Part shown: piece after piece, positions 35,415-44,288 of the stretch
How the letters are laid out: every line of letters begins with the position of its first letter
How positions within the stretch are numbered: position 1 is the first letter of the stretch
Origin: an uncultured Dialister sp.
Lineage (GTDB): Bacteria; Bacillota; Negativicutes; Veillonellales; Dialisteraceae
Reading direction: 5' to 3'
Assembly: GCA_934178345.1 (NCBI GenBank)
Contig: CAKPQG010000003.1
Coordinates: 1 to 64,000 of the forward strand
DNA length: 64,000 bases
Position numbers and translations under genes: made by a program
Notes under the pieces: model-generated
Told to the model about the DNA's origin: nothing
What the model saw: only the letters and a program-made list of their open reading frames with translations
The model's database searches: none

Positions 35415-36095
35415 ATGAGAAACTGTGTATTAATCATCGAACATGATCCGAGTGTCAGCCGTTTCATGCAGCTCAAGCTCGAAGAAGAAGGCTTCAGCTG
35501 CCTCATTGATAATACAGGAGAGGCTGCTGTCGATCTGGCAGGCCAGCGTCAGGTGGATCTGATTCTTCTTGATCCGGACGAACCGCTGAAGGGCGGTCAC
35601 GAAATCTTGGGAAAGGTGAGAGAGATCAGCTCTCTGCCGATCATCTACCTGTCTTCCGATACGTCTGTCGATGCGAAGGTCGAAGCGCTGAATGCCGGTG
35701 CCGATGATTATATGACAAAGCCATATGCTACCAAGGAACTCATTGCTCGTATTCATTCTGCGCTGCGTCGCCACGAAGAACCGAAAATTATCGTGGATCC
35801 GGCGTTCACCATTGGTGACCTCTCCATCTATCCGGAACGTCATGAAGTACGTGCCAGCGATGAAGTTGTCGACCTCACAAAGAAAGAATTCGACCTGCTC
35901 CTTTTCCTGGCCAAGAATAAAAACCGTGTACTGAAAAGAGAAGAAATTCTGGAAAAGGTCTGGGGCTATGGCTATGCAGGCAAGACGAATATCGTGGACG
36001 TTTATGTCCGTTATCTGCGCAGCAAGATCGATGAAAAAGTCGGCAAAAAATACATCCATACCGTTCGTGGCATCGGCTACGTAGCTAGAGACTGA
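35415..36095 (+). CDS. OmpR/PhoB-family response regulator, orphan
   Basis: Receiver domain plus C-terminal winged-helix DNA-binding domain (226 residues). The acidic pocket is E9, H10, D11. The phospho-acceptor is D53 in LILLDPDEP; the usual LLDxMLP motif is altered, with D53 and D55 both acidic. S80/S81 and K102 complete the set. The output domain ends with YIHTVRGIGYVA. I start at ATG 35415, nine bases after GGAGG. No histidine kinase is adjacent; the next gene is rnmV. The target genes are unknown. Confidence 0.93.
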   Translation: MRNCVLIIEHDPSVSRFMQLKLEEEGFSCLIDNTGEAAVDLAGQRQVDLILLDPDEPLKGGHEILGKVREISSLPIIYLSSDTSVDAKVEALNAGADDYMTKPYATKELIARIHSALRRHEEPKIIVDPAFTIGDLSIYPERHEVRASDEVVDLTKKEFDLLLFLAKNKNRVLKREEILEKVWGYGYAGKTNIVDVYVRYLRSKIDEKVGKKYIHTVRGIGYVARD

Positions 36096-36096
36096 T

Positions 36097-36645
36097 ATGA
36101 TTCGTCAAGTCATTGTCGTAGAAGGTAAATCAGATATCGCTCGTGTGAGCCATGCTGTAGAAGCTGATATGATCGCCACGGAAGGTTTCGGCATCCGCCG
36201 CGAAACATTAGAACAGATCCGCCTCGCTTATGAAAAGCGGGGCATCATCATCCTGACGGATCCCGATGGCCCCGGGGAACGCATCCGCCAGCGCCTGACC
36301 AAACTTTTCCCGCAGGCACTGCACGCTTTCGTGCCGAAGTCGGAAGCCTCCACCAAAGATGACGTGGGCATCGAAGACGCTTCGCCCGAGTCCATCCGAA
36401 AGGCGCTTTCCTGCCTCCGCGTCCAATATCAGGAAGACTCTGAGGAGTTTTCCATGGGGGATATTTTTGCAGCTGGCCTTACAGGCAGGCCGGATTCTTC
36501 AGAAAAAAGAGCCAGAGTCGGTGCGCTCCTTGGTATCGGCTATGGGAATGGGAAACAGTTCTTGAAACGGCTGAATCATTTCGGCATTACTCGCAGCGAG
36601 TGGGATAAGGCATTGGAAGCATGCCAGAAGGAGCCGACATGTTAG
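36097..36645 (+). CDS. rnmV: ribonuclease M5
   Basis: TOPRIM nuclease maturing 5S rRNA. The N-terminal VIVVEGKSD gives the catalytic glutamate, and the later ILTDPDGPGERIR holds the DxD pair. It has 182 residues. It starts two bases from the regulator stop and overlaps rsmA, the standard Firmicutes pairing. Confidence 0.94.
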   Translation: MIRQVIVVEGKSDIARVSHAVEADMIATEGFGIRRETLEQIRLAYEKRGIIILTDPDGPGERIRQRLTKLFPQALHAFVPKSEASTKDDVGIEDASPESIRKALSCLRVQYQEDSEEFSMGDIFAAGLTGRPDSSEKRARVGALLGIGYGNGKQFLKRLNHFGITRSEWDKALEACQKEPTC

Positions 36646-37496
36646 ACGCCAATTTAGCAGACCGTAAAGTCGTCCAGTATGTGATGAACCGTTTCGGTAT
36701 CCATGCGAAGCACCGCCTCGGCCAGAACTTCCTCATCCGTCCCGACGTTGTCGCTGCCATCGCAGAGGCTGCAGAGCTAGGCGAGGGGACGCCCGTCATG
36801 GAAATCGGGGCCGGGATCGGCACCCTGACGCAGGCACTCGCGGAGACCGGTGCGGATGTGACAGCCTTCGAGCTCGACCAGAGCTTGAAGCGCGTCCTCG
36901 ATCACACACTGGAACATTATAAAAATATTCATATCATCTATGAGGATGTGCTGAAAGCCGACCTCAAGACCATTCTGGGAGAAAAGGACTGGCACTGCGC
37001 GGCGAACCTGCCGTACTATGTGACCACGCCGATTCTCCTGACGCTCATCCAGTCAGGGCTTCCCATTTCCCTCTTCGTCTTCATGATGCAAAAGGAAGTG
37101 GCAGACCGCATCCTTGCCGCGCCTGGCTCGAAGGACTACGGCGCGCTGACACTTGCGGTCCAGTTCGACTGCACGGTAGAGCGCGTCATAGACATCTCGC
37201 CGACTGCCTTCATTCCGCGGCCGCAGGTCACGTCGACGGTACTGAAGATCCGTCGCCGTGAGAAGCCGGCGGTCAGTGTGAAGGATAGAAAGCTCTTCTT
37301 CAGCCTCGTCAAGATGGGCTTCGGCCAGCGCCGCAAAGTTTTCACCAATGCGATGAAAGCCGGCGGTATTTCTGCCGACATGGTGAAAGCAATCCTTGAG
37401 AAAGCCGATATCGACGGTTCCCGCCGCGGAGAGACCTTCTCCATGGAAGAGTATGGCCGCATGGCGGATGCGTGGTATGAATTGATTCATGAATAG
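36639..37496 (+). CDS. rsmA: 16S rRNA dimethyladenosine transferase
   Basis: Dimethylates the two adjacent adenosines near the 3' end of 16S rRNA (KsgA). HRLGQNFLI, the SAM-binding MEIGAGIGTLTQAL and the catalytic NLPYYVTTPI are visible. The start is ATG 36639 (285 residues), six bases after AAGGAG and overlapping the rnmV stop; an in-frame ATG at 36621 is less likely. It ends next to the palindromic repeat at 37497. Confidence 0.95.
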   Translation: MLDANLADRKVVQYVMNRFGIHAKHRLGQNFLIRPDVVAAIAEAAELGEGTPVMEIGAGIGTLTQALAETGADVTAFELDQSLKRVLDHTLEHYKNIHIIYEDVLKADLKTILGEKDWHCAANLPYYVTTPILLTLIQSGLPISLFVFMMQKEVADRILAAPGSKDYGALTLAVQFDCTVERVIDISPTAFIPRPQVTSTVLKIRRREKPAVSVKDRKLFFSLVKMGFGQRRKVFTNAMKAGGISADMVKAILEKADIDGSRRGETFSMEEYGRMADAWYELIHE

Positions 37497-37547
37497 TTAA
37501 GGAAACGCTGATTAAATCTGACAACGATGTAATCCGTGTTTCCTTAA
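37497..37547. repeat. palindromic repeat (GGAAACGCTGAT family)
   Basis: Left arm TTAAGGAAACGCTGATTA; right arm, reverse-complemented, TTAAGGAAACACGGATTA, around a GACAACGA-type centre. Related copies are at 42810-42846 and 51894-51938, with a half copy at 18-32. It starts directly behind the rsmA stop. Confidence 0.75.
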
Positions 37548-37580
37548 AACATCGCCTGGTGAAATCAGGCGATGTTTTTT
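37548..37580 (+). terminator. intrinsic terminator after rsmA
   Basis: AAACATCGCCTG and CAGGCGATGTTT form a 12-bp stem with a seven-base loop, followed by a T-run. Confidence 0.9.
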
Positions 37581-37840
37581 TATAAAAAAGCATAAGACTA
37601 TGCTGTATGTGACCGGTCCAAACTCACGTTGATGTCTCGGTATTTTCACATATTTTACAGAGGGGCTATATTTTGCTTCAGGTATTTCCTGCTTTCTTCG
37701 GAGGGAAGTATCTGATGTGTAAGCCGCTATATATTGATGGGGAATCCGAAGGCGGAGCTTGTGAATGATGTGCGCTGCGGCAGATTTCCAGTAGCGCATC
37801 TGCGGTCTTATTCACAGGAGACGGATACGGAAATCAGTCA
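37581..37840. other. 260-bp gene-free stretch
   Basis: No gene or repeat module is recognised between the rsmA and tRNA-Ser terminators. Confidence 0.4.
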
Positions 37841-37845
37841 AAGCA

Positions 37846-37880
37846 AAACGCTCTTTGCCCGAAAAAGGCAAAGAGCGTTT
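37846..37880 (-). terminator. terminator of tRNA-Ser
   Basis: AAACGCTCTTTGCC and GGCAAAGAGCGTTT form a 14-bp stem, placed just beyond the tRNA 3' end on the minus strand. Confidence 0.85.
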
Positions 37881-37884
37881 CTTT

Positions 37885-37973
37885 TGGCGGAGCAGGTGGG
37901 ATTCGAACCCACGGGCCTCGAAAGGCTAACGGATTTCGAGTCCGCCTCGTTATGACCACTTCGATACTGCTCC
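37885..37973 (-). tRNA. tRNA-Ser (CGA anticodon)
   Basis: Minus strand: acceptor GGAGCAG pairs with CTGCTCC, discriminator G and encoded CCA. The anticodon loop is CTCGAAA, giving CGA for codon UCG, and the T-arm contains GGTTCGAATCC. A long variable arm (GCCTTTCGAGGC) confirms the serine class. Its 5' end is ten bases from the tadA stop, so the two may share a transcript. Confidence 0.95.
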
Positions 37974-37982
37974 ATGATGAAA

Positions 37983-38429
37983 TTATTTCCGGCGATGGGT
38001 GAAGAAATCGTCCATGAGCACCTGACACTTCTCTTTCAGAATCCCGGAAGTGATGTCCAAGGTGTGATTTGCCATTCCTTCTCCGATGTGGAAGCGCGAG
38101 TTGATGCCGCCGTAGAGGGGATTGGCTGCGCCGTAGATCAGATGCGGGATGCGGGCATTCATGATAGCACCCGCACACATTGGGCATGGCTCTATGGTAA
38201 CATAAAGCCGCGTGTCCGTCAAACGCCATTTGGAAAGAAAATGGGAGGCGGCGCGGATGACGTTGATTTCCGCGTGGCTGGTGGGGTCGAAGGTGGCTTC
38301 GCAGCGGTTGTGGTCAGCAGCGAGGATGATGTCCTCATAGACGAGGACGGCACCGATGGGGATCTCTCCTTCGTTATAGGCTTTTTGTGCTTCATCAAGT
38401 GCGATCTGCATGTATTCTGTGTCGGTCAT
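37983..38429 (-). CDS. tadA: tRNA-specific adenosine deaminase
   Basis: Deaminates the wobble adenosine of tRNA-Arg(ACG) to inosine. The zinc site comprises SHAEINVI (H, catalytic E) and PCPMCAGA. It has 148 residues. CAAGGAG precedes the ATG. Location next to a tRNA-Ser gene is also seen in Bacillus. Confidence 0.95.
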   Translation of the reverse strand: MTDTEYMQIALDEAQKAYNEGEIPIGAVLVYEDIILAADHNRCEATFDPTSHAEINVIRAASHFLSKWRLTDTRLYVTIEPCPMCAGAIMNARIPHLIYGAANPLYGGINSRFHIGEGMANHTLDITSGILKEKCQVLMDDFFTHRRK

Positions 38430-38455
38430 GGGGACTCCTTGGGAAAATACAGAGT

Positions 38456-38745
38456 TCAGGGTTAGCCACTTGGGCGTGCGGCCCCTTGATTGTGAATGAA
38501 AGCCCTGCTCGAATGAGGAATTAGGAATGAGGAATTAGGAATGAAGGTGGCGGCTTCGCCGCAAATATATATGGGGCGATGCCCGAAGGCTGGAGGGAAG
38601 AAGTCGGAAGTCGGAAGTCAGATGTCTGATCCCTAATCCCTAATCCCTAGCCACTAATCCCTAGCTACCAGTCACATGTCTCTAGCCACTCATCCCTGCT
38701 TTCAAACTTGTGGTGCGGCGCATAACAAAGTGAAAGCACCGCAGA
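38456..38745 (+). repeat. composite intergenic repeat block before glnS
   Basis: GGGTTAGCCACTTGGGCG module, GAATTAGGAATGAGG units, a changed hairpin (GGCGGCTTCGCCGC), ATATATGGGGCGATGCCCG, short GGAAGTC units, long ATCCCTA heptads, then a second hairpin arm pair GTGCGGCGC...GCACCGC near 38713. Confidence 0.8.
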
Positions 38746-38948
38746 GTTTGGAATTGATTGGCATATCGCTTACCGTTATTTTAGCACATTCAGTGTAGCT
38801 ATCGTATCCGCGTCAGTTTTAACTCGCTGAAAATGGCTTGCCCTTTCTTTCTGAAAAAATCCCATTTCATTCTTTCCTATCTATGGATGGTTGTGCTAAA
38901 ATAAAGTGAAAATACCTTGAAGGTATAATGACAGAACGGAGGAGAAGA

Positions 38949-40625
38949 ATGGAAGAAGAAAGAAAAACTGCGAATTTTATCGAAGCGGAAATCAATAAAG
39001 ATATTGCAAATCATGTCTATGCGAATGATCGGGTGCTGACGCGTTTCCCGCCGGAACCGAATGGATACCTTCACATCGGGCATGTGAAGAGCATCTGTCT
39101 CAATTTTGGCATTGGACAGAAGTATCACGGAGAGACGAATGTCCGCTTCGATGATACGAACCCGGCAAAGGAAGAGGTCGAGTACGTGAATTCCATTCTG
39201 GAGGATGTGAAGTGGCTTGGTTTCCAGTGGAAGGAACCGGTGCATTATGCATCTGACTACTTCCCGCAGCTGTATGAATTCGCCTGCAAGCTGATCCGCA
39301 TGGGTCTTGCGTATGTCGATGACCAGACGAGCGAGGAAATCCATGATACTCGTGGTGATCTGAAGCATCCGGGCAAGGAAAGTCCGTACAGAAACAGAAG
39401 CGTCGAAGAGAACCTGAAGCTTTTCCAGGAGATGAAGGAAGGCAAGTACAAGGATGGCGAAAAGGTGCTTCGCGCCAAGATCGATATGGCTTCGCCGAAT
39501 ATGGTGATGAGAGATCCGGTCATCTACCGCGTACTGCACGCGACCCATCATAGAACGGGGGATACCTGGTGCATTTATCCGCTCTATGATTTCGCACATC
39601 CGCTCTCTGATGCCATCGAAGGGATCACGCACTCCATTTGTACGCTGGAATTTGAAGAACGCCGCCCGCTTTATAACTGGTGTCTGCAGGCATTCGACGG
39701 TCCGGAAAAGCCGCGCCAGATCGAATTTGCCCGTCTCAATGTGACGACGATGATCACGAGCAAGAGAAAGCTCCGCAAGATGGTAGAAGCCGGCCTTGTT
39801 TCCGGCTGGGATGATCCGCGTATGCCGACCATCAGCGGGATTCGCCGCCGCGGCTACACGCCGGAGTCGCTGCGTCATTTCTGTGAGCTGGTGGGGGTCG
39901 CCAAAGCGGACAATCTTGTCAATATCGCACAGCTGGAATACTGCATTCGTGAAGACCTGAAAGCGAAAGCTCCACGCCTCATGGTGGTCGTCGATCCGGT
40001 GAAGGTCGTCCTCACCAACTATCCGGAAGGACAGATCGAAGAGATGACGATGGAGAACAATCCGGAGGATGCTTCGGCTGGAGAACGTCAGGTACCATTT
40101 GGCAGAACTCTCTATATCGAACGGGAAGACTTCATGGAAACGCCGGTGAAAAAATTCTTCCGCATGACACCGGGCAAGGAAGTCCGCCTGAAGGGGGCTT
40201 ATATCGTGAAGTGCGAGGATGTCGTCAAGGATGCAAATGGCGATATCGAGGAAATCCACTGCACGGTCGACTTTGATACGAGAAGCGGCACGCCGGGGGC
40301 GGATCGCAAGGTGAAGGGGACGCTCCACTGGGTAGCCGCTGATACAGCGGTCGATGTGGAATCCCGCCTCTATGACTACCTGATCCCGCCGGATGATACG
40401 GATGATGGCCGCGATTTCATGGAAAAAGTGAATACCCACTCTCTGGAAATCAAGCACAGCAAGGCAGAGCCGGAAATCAAAAAGTACAAGGTCGGAGATC
40501 GCTTCCAGTTCCTCCGAAAAGGCTATTTCATCATTGACAAGGACAGCACGGAAGATCATCTGGTCTGCAACCGCATCGTAGGTCTGCGTGATACCTGGGC
40601 GAAGCTCGCCAAGAAGAACGGCTGA
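38949..40625 (+). CDS. glnS: glutaminyl-tRNA synthetase
   Basis: Class I synthetase charging tRNA-Gln directly. The HIGH motif is in PPEPNGYLHIGHVKS, the ATP-site ITSKRKL stands for KMSKS, and a C-terminal anticodon-binding beta-barrel domain follows. I prefer ATG 38949 (558 residues), preceded by GGAGGAG; ATG 38928 is in frame. Many Firmicutes use the GatCAB amidation route instead, so a GlnS suggests horizontal origin in the lineage. Confidence 0.96.
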   Translation: MEEERKTANFIEAEINKDIANHVYANDRVLTRFPPEPNGYLHIGHVKSICLNFGIGQKYHGETNVRFDDTNPAKEEVEYVNSILEDVKWLGFQWKEPVHYASDYFPQLYEFACKLIRMGLAYVDDQTSEEIHDTRGDLKHPGKESPYRNRSVEENLKLFQEMKEGKYKDGEKVLRAKIDMASPNMVMRDPVIYRVLHATHHRTGDTWCIYPLYDFAHPLSDAIEGITHSICTLEFEERRPLYNWCLQAFDGPEKPRQIEFARLNVTTMITSKRKLRKMVEAGLVSGWDDPRMPTISGIRRRGYTPESLRHFCELVGVAKADNLVNIAQLEYCIREDLKAKAPRLMVVVDPVKVVLTNYPEGQIEEMTMENNPEDASAGERQVPFGRTLYIEREDFMETPVKKFFRMTPGKEVRLKGAYIVKCEDVVKDANGDIEEIHCTVDFDTRSGTPGADRKVKGTLHWVAADTAVDVESRLYDYLIPPDDTDDGRDFMEKVNTHSLEIKHSKAEPEIKKYKVGDRFQFLRKGYFIIDKDSTEDHLVCNRIVGLRDTWAKLAKKNG

Positions 40626-40627
40626 TT

Positions 40628-41314
40628 ATGAAGATGTGGAAAAGCGTTTGCGCCGGACTTCTCGTGGCAGCCCTGCTGCCGATGTCCTCTCTGGCAGCGG
40701 AGACGCTGGATCTCAAAGGCATCGGGCGGATGACGGTGCCAAAGAATGTAACCTTTGAAAAAGGTACGCAGGCTGCGCTGCCCTTCCTTTCTGCGGGTGG
40801 GACGGAGCGATTCTTTTTGCGGCACGGTATGACGAGCAGTGTGTATTACACGATGACCTATGCGAATCCGCCGGATTTCAGCTATGGCTGGGCGATGTCG
40901 CATAAGCTCGGTGTATCCTATCTTCTCGGCATCGGAGCGGTGAATCATAAGGATGATCCGGCGGAAGAGCAGCTGGATCTCATCGCGGCTGATCTCAATG
41001 AAAAGCTGATAGCGGCCGGAGCCTCTTTTGAGGGAGAAGCACCTCTGGTAAAGAGCAGGGATAAGAAGCATCTACGCTATGAAGGCTCTGTCGTCATCAC
41101 GACGAAAGAAAAGGATATCACCTACCATGAGGCGTATCAGATCGTCCTTGCCTGTGATGGCTATTTCACAACGCTCGGTATCATCAATACAGATGCGGAT
41201 CAGAAGGAGCTTACCGCGTCGGTGAAGGCAATGGTGCAGAAGAGAAAACTCCCTGAAAAGGTCAGCCTGCTCGATCTGGCAAAACGTGGGACATCCTTGA
41301 CGGAGTGGGAGTGA
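40628..41314 (+). CDS. hypothetical secreted protein
   Basis: This 228-residue protein is not recognised. A clear Sec signal peptide (hydrophobic core about residues 8-20) precedes the likely cleavage after SLAA before ETLDL. The rest is soluble, with no cysteine cluster. In this diderm lineage it would reach the periplasm. It begins two bases after the glnS stop and could be co-transcribed. A weak similarity in layout to small periplasmic stress proteins is not enough for a name. Confidence 0.82.
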   Translation: MKMWKSVCAGLLVAALLPMSSLAAETLDLKGIGRMTVPKNVTFEKGTQAALPFLSAGGTERFFLRHGMTSSVYYTMTYANPPDFSYGWAMSHKLGVSYLLGIGAVNHKDDPAEEQLDLIAADLNEKLIAAGASFEGEAPLVKSRDKKHLRYEGSVVITTKEKDITYHEAYQIVLACDGYFTTLGIINTDADQKELTASVKAMVQKRKLPEKVSLLDLAKRGTSLTEWE

Positions 41315-41333
41315 ATCAAAGCGGCAATCACCA

Positions 41334-41362
41334 TTGACAAGGTGGCTTCAAACATTTAATAT
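41334..41362 (+). promoter_or_regulatory. promoter of the first flavodoxin
   Basis: TTGACA (41334-41339), 17 bases, TAATAT (41357-41362). The leader then carries a small hairpin GATGCC/GGCATC at 41389-41405. Confidence 0.75.
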
Positions 41363-41449
41363 GTAAGTGTAGTAAATTCAGGGAAACATGGATGCCATAG
41401 CGGCATCAGATTTCTCAGATGTACTGGTATGTAATAGGAGGAATTCCAA

Positions 41450-41878
41450 ATGGCAAAAGTAGCAATCGTATACTGGTCCGGTTCCGGCAACACAGAAGCT
41501 ATGGCTCAGGCTGTAGAAGAAGGTGCCAAGGCAGCTGGCGCAGAAACGACCCTTTCTTTCGTTTCTGATACCACAGCTTCCGATGTAGCAGCTTTCGATC
41601 ACATCATCCTTGGCTGCCCGGCTATGGGTAATGAAGAACTGGAAGAATATGAATTCGAACCATTCTTCGCAGAACTGCTTCCACAGCTGAAAGGCAAAGT
41701 TGTCGGCATTTTCGGCTCCTACGCTTGGAATCAGGGCGACTGGATCGAAAACTGGAAACAGCGTTTCACCGATGAAGGCATCGAACTCGCTGCTGAACCG
41801 GTCAAAGCTTACAGCTATCCGGACGACGATGCACTGGCAGCTTGCAAAGCTCTTGGCGAAACCGTTGCTAAAGCGTAA
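41450..41878 (+). CDS. flavodoxin
   Basis: Short-chain flavodoxin, an FMN electron carrier. The phosphate loop is WSGSGNTEAMA at residues 9-19, with an acidic body and the loop FGSYAWNQGDW near the flavin. It has 142 residues. Strong promoter, AGGAGGAATT and biased codons suggest high expression. A second, divergent flavodoxin lies 330 bases downstream. Confidence 0.94.
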   Translation: MAKVAIVYWSGSGNTEAMAQAVEEGAKAAGAETTLSFVSDTTASDVAAFDHIILGCPAMGNEELEEYEFEPFFAELLPQLKGKVVGIFGSYAWNQGDWIENWKQRFTDEGIELAAEPVKAYSYPDDDALAACKALGETVAKA

Positions 41879-41887
41879 TGACTATAT

Positions 41888-41919
41888 AAAAAAGGGCGTT
41901 CCGAGGAGCGCTCTTTTTT
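41888..41919 (+). terminator. intrinsic terminator after flavodoxin 1
   Basis: AAAAAAGGGCGTTCC and GGAGCGCTCTTTTTT form the stem, ending in a T-run. Confidence 0.85.
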
Positions 41920-41954
41920 AATATTTTCAACATGTGGGGAAAACCATTGGAGAA

Positions 41955-42141
41955 CATGTATCTCGTGAGTGAGGAGTGAGAAATGAGGAGTGAGGAGTGG
42001 TGGAAGGGGCGCACAATTCATATAGCGCCCCAATACCCCCCCCTTATTATAAAACGGTTCTTATCGTATTTATATATGACTCCGCAGCGCTTCTAAATTT
42101 TCATGCGCTGCACCTTCACTCCTAACTCCTAACTCCTAACT
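41955..42141 (-). repeat. composite repeat block between the flavodoxin genes, reverse
   Basis: GAGTGAGGAGTGAG heptads, the TATATGAATT hairpin module in reverse (42006-42031), the hairpin CCGCAGCGCTTC, loop, ATGCGCTGCACC, with both arms changed together, and ACTCCTAACTCCTAA heptads. Confidence 0.8.
42006..42031 (-). repeat. TATATGAATT hairpin module, copy 3
   Basis: Arms GGGGCGC and GCGCCCC around the same loop, on the opposite strand to copies 1 and 2. Confidence 0.7.
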
Positions 42142-42203
42142 TTCGTCATTCGTTTTTCATCAAAGATGGGATGAACGGAATCATCCGACAAGAGGAGGTC
42201 AAG

Positions 42204-42644
42204 ATGGGACAGAAAGTAGCGATCATTTATTATTCTGCGACAGGGAATACGGAAGCTATGGCGGAGGCTGTCGCAGTCGGTGCTAAAAAGGCAGGAGCGG
42301 ATGTGCTGCTGGCGCCGGTATCGGATGTGGATCCCGTGGAAATCGGTAATACCTGCCACCATATCATTCTGGGCTGCTCGGCCTGGGGGGTGGAGGTGAT
42401 CGAGGAGGCACAGATGAAGCCTTTCTGTGAAAAGCTGAAGCCCTATCTCAAGGGAAAGATCATGGGCATCTTCGGTTCGTGCGGCTGGAGCCGCGGTGCG
42501 TGGCTGAATTCCTGGTATAATGAGCTGCACTTTGCCGGAGCCAGATTCCCGGCACATCCGCTCCTTGCGTATGGCTATCCGGATGAGACCGCGCTCCAAA
42601 ACTGCGAAGAGCTTGGAAAAGCAGTGGCAGAGGCGGAGGAATGA
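42204..42644 (+). CDS. second flavodoxin
   Basis: Flavodoxin with phosphate loop YSATGNTEAMA and flavin loop FGSCGWSRGAW. It has 146 residues from ATG 42204, which follows AGGAGGTC. It is clearly divergent from the first copy and carries three cysteines near the flavin site (HHIILGCSAWG, FGSCGW, plus NTCHH), which the first lacks. A different redox partner is likely. Confidence 0.9.
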   Translation: MGQKVAIIYYSATGNTEAMAEAVAVGAKKAGADVLLAPVSDVDPVEIGNTCHHIILGCSAWGVEVIEEAQMKPFCEKLKPYLKGKIMGIFGSCGWSRGAWLNSWYNELHFAGARFPAHPLLAYGYPDETALQNCEELGKAVAEAEE

Positions 42645-42780
42645 CTGGTGACTGGTGACTAGTGACTAGTGACTGGTGACTGGGGACTGGAGACTAGGAG
42701 ACTAGAAGACGTCAGGCTCTCGTGTCGTCATTTCGAGCGATAGCGAGAAATCTTTGTCATTCGCACTCAGGCGGGCTATG
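42644..42780. repeat. heptad array and truncated type A element
   Basis: GACTGGTGACTAGTGACTAG heptads continue to about 42710. Then CGTGTCGTCATTTCGAGCGA and TAGCGAGAAATCTTTG match one end of the type A MITE-like element. Confidence 0.65.
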
Positions 42781-42809
42781 TTTGGACCTCCGAAACGGGA
42801 AAACTGCCA

Positions 42810-42846
42810 GGGAAACACTGATTCTGCGATTGAATCAGTGTTTCCC
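42810..42846. repeat. palindromic repeat (GGGAAACACTGATTC family)
   Basis: GGGAAACACTGATTC (42810-42824) and GAATCAGTGTTTCCC (42832-42846) are perfect 15-bp arms around TGCGATT. It is related to 37497-37547 and 51894-51938. No T-run follows. Confidence 0.8.
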
Positions 42847-42969
42847 TAGCCCCAGTCCTTCGGATCCCCCCGTTGAACTTTCTGAACCTGTTGAAACTGT
42901 TCAACCTGTTTCCACGCATAGAATCAAACAACCAAATAACCAACAAAAGAATCGAAAGGACGATAACCA

Positions 42970-44142
42970 ATGAATTGGGACAATAAATTTGCCAGCGATG
43001 TGAAAGCGGTACCATTTTCCGGTATCCGCAAATTTTTCGATCTGGCCAGCTCTATGAAAGATGTGATTTCTCTGGGTGTCGGCGAACCGGATTATGCGGC
43101 TCCTGACAAGGTCATCCATGCGTGCATTGACAGCCTGAAGAGAAAGGAAACGTCTTATACGTCGAACTGGGGACTTCTTGAGCTTCGTGAAGAGATCGGA
43201 AAGCTTTTTGAAAAGCGGTATGGCCTGACCTACGATCCACAGGATGAGATCATGGTGACCGTCGGTGTTTCAGAAGCCATCGGCCTTGTCATGACGACTT
43301 TCCTGAATCCGGGAGACGAAGTGCTGATCCCGGATCCTGCCTACCTGGCGTATCCGGCCTGCGTTTCCATCGCGCACGGCGTACCGGTCTTGGTACCGAC
43401 CTATGCGAAGGATGAATTCCGCCTCACGGTGGAGGAGCTGGAGAAAAAAGTCACGCCAAAGACGAAGGCCATCCTGATCGGATACCCGAATAATCCGACC
43501 GGAACCATCATGGATAGAGCGTCGCTGGAAAAGGTCGCTGCTTTTGCCAAGGCCCATGATCTCATCGTTATCGCGGATGAAATCTACTGCGATCTGACGT
43601 ATGAGGGGCAGCATACCTGCTTTGCTTCGCTGCCTGACATGCAGGAGCGCACGATCGTCATGAATGGTTTCTCCAAGTCTTATGCCATGACGGGCCTTCG
43701 TATCGGCTATATCTGTGCTCCGCGCGAAGCGCTCGAGGAAATCTACAAGGTGCATCAGTATGAAATCCTCTGTGCTTCCACGACCAGCCAGTATGGTGCG
43801 ATCGAGGCACTCAGAAACTGCGATGCTGATGTAAAAGCGATGTTTGAGGAATATGCGGCCCGCCGTGAAATGATTTATCAGGGACTGGTAGATATCGGTC
43901 TGACCGTCTTCAAGCCGAAGGGTGCTTTCTATATTTTCCCAGACATCAGCTGCACCGGTATGGATGATGAAGAATTCTGCGACCGCCTTCTCTCGGAAGA
44001 AAAAGTCGGTGTCGTGCCTGGTACCTGCTTCGGACCGCAGGGGAAGAATCACATCCGCATTTCCTACGCAGCCAGCCGTGAGAATATCGCCGAAGCGCTG
44101 AAACGCATCGCTCGCTTTGTAAAAAAATATAAAAAGGCGTAA
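42970..44142 (+). CDS. class I/II aminotransferase (aromatic/aspartate type)
   Basis: PLP enzyme of fold type I. GVGEPDYAAP is near the N-terminus, then PNNPTG and the PLP lysine in SKSYAMTGLRIGY (K236). It has 390 residues. The family holds aromatic-amino-acid and acetyl-diaminopimelate aminotransferases (PatA); I cannot tell which from sequence. GAAAGGACG precedes the ATG. It is monocistronic with its own terminator. Confidence 0.92.
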   Translation: MNWDNKFASDVKAVPFSGIRKFFDLASSMKDVISLGVGEPDYAAPDKVIHACIDSLKRKETSYTSNWGLLELREEIGKLFEKRYGLTYDPQDEIMVTVGVSEAIGLVMTTFLNPGDEVLIPDPAYLAYPACVSIAHGVPVLVPTYAKDEFRLTVEELEKKVTPKTKAILIGYPNNPTGTIMDRASLEKVAAFAKAHDLIVIADEIYCDLTYEGQHTCFASLPDMQERTIVMNGFSKSYAMTGLRIGYICAPREALEEIYKVHQYEILCASTTSQYGAIEALRNCDADVKAMFEEYAARREMIYQGLVDIGLTVFKPKGAFYIFPDISCTGMDDEEFCDRLLSEEKVGVVPGTCFGPQGKNHIRISYAASRENIAEALKRIARFVKKYKKA

Positions 44143-44152
44143 AGAAAACTTG

Positions 44153-44188
44153 AAAAGAGAGCCTTCCCTGTCGCGGAGGCTCTCTTTT
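44153..44188 (+). terminator. intrinsic terminator after the aminotransferase
   Basis: AAAAGAGAGCCT and AGGCTCTCTTTT form a 12-bp stem. Confidence 0.85.
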
Positions 44189-44288
44189 GCTTGACAGATG
44201 AGAGGCATGGCACGCATAATACTGTTGTTGGCAGTTTTCAGCCATGAATGACCCGTCAGGGATCATGGCTTTTTGATAAAAGGAGAAA

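Noticed and set aside
38877..40559. Long open frame antisense to glnS (about 560 codons)
   Set aside because: Same reason: glnS on the plus strand is complete and conserved.
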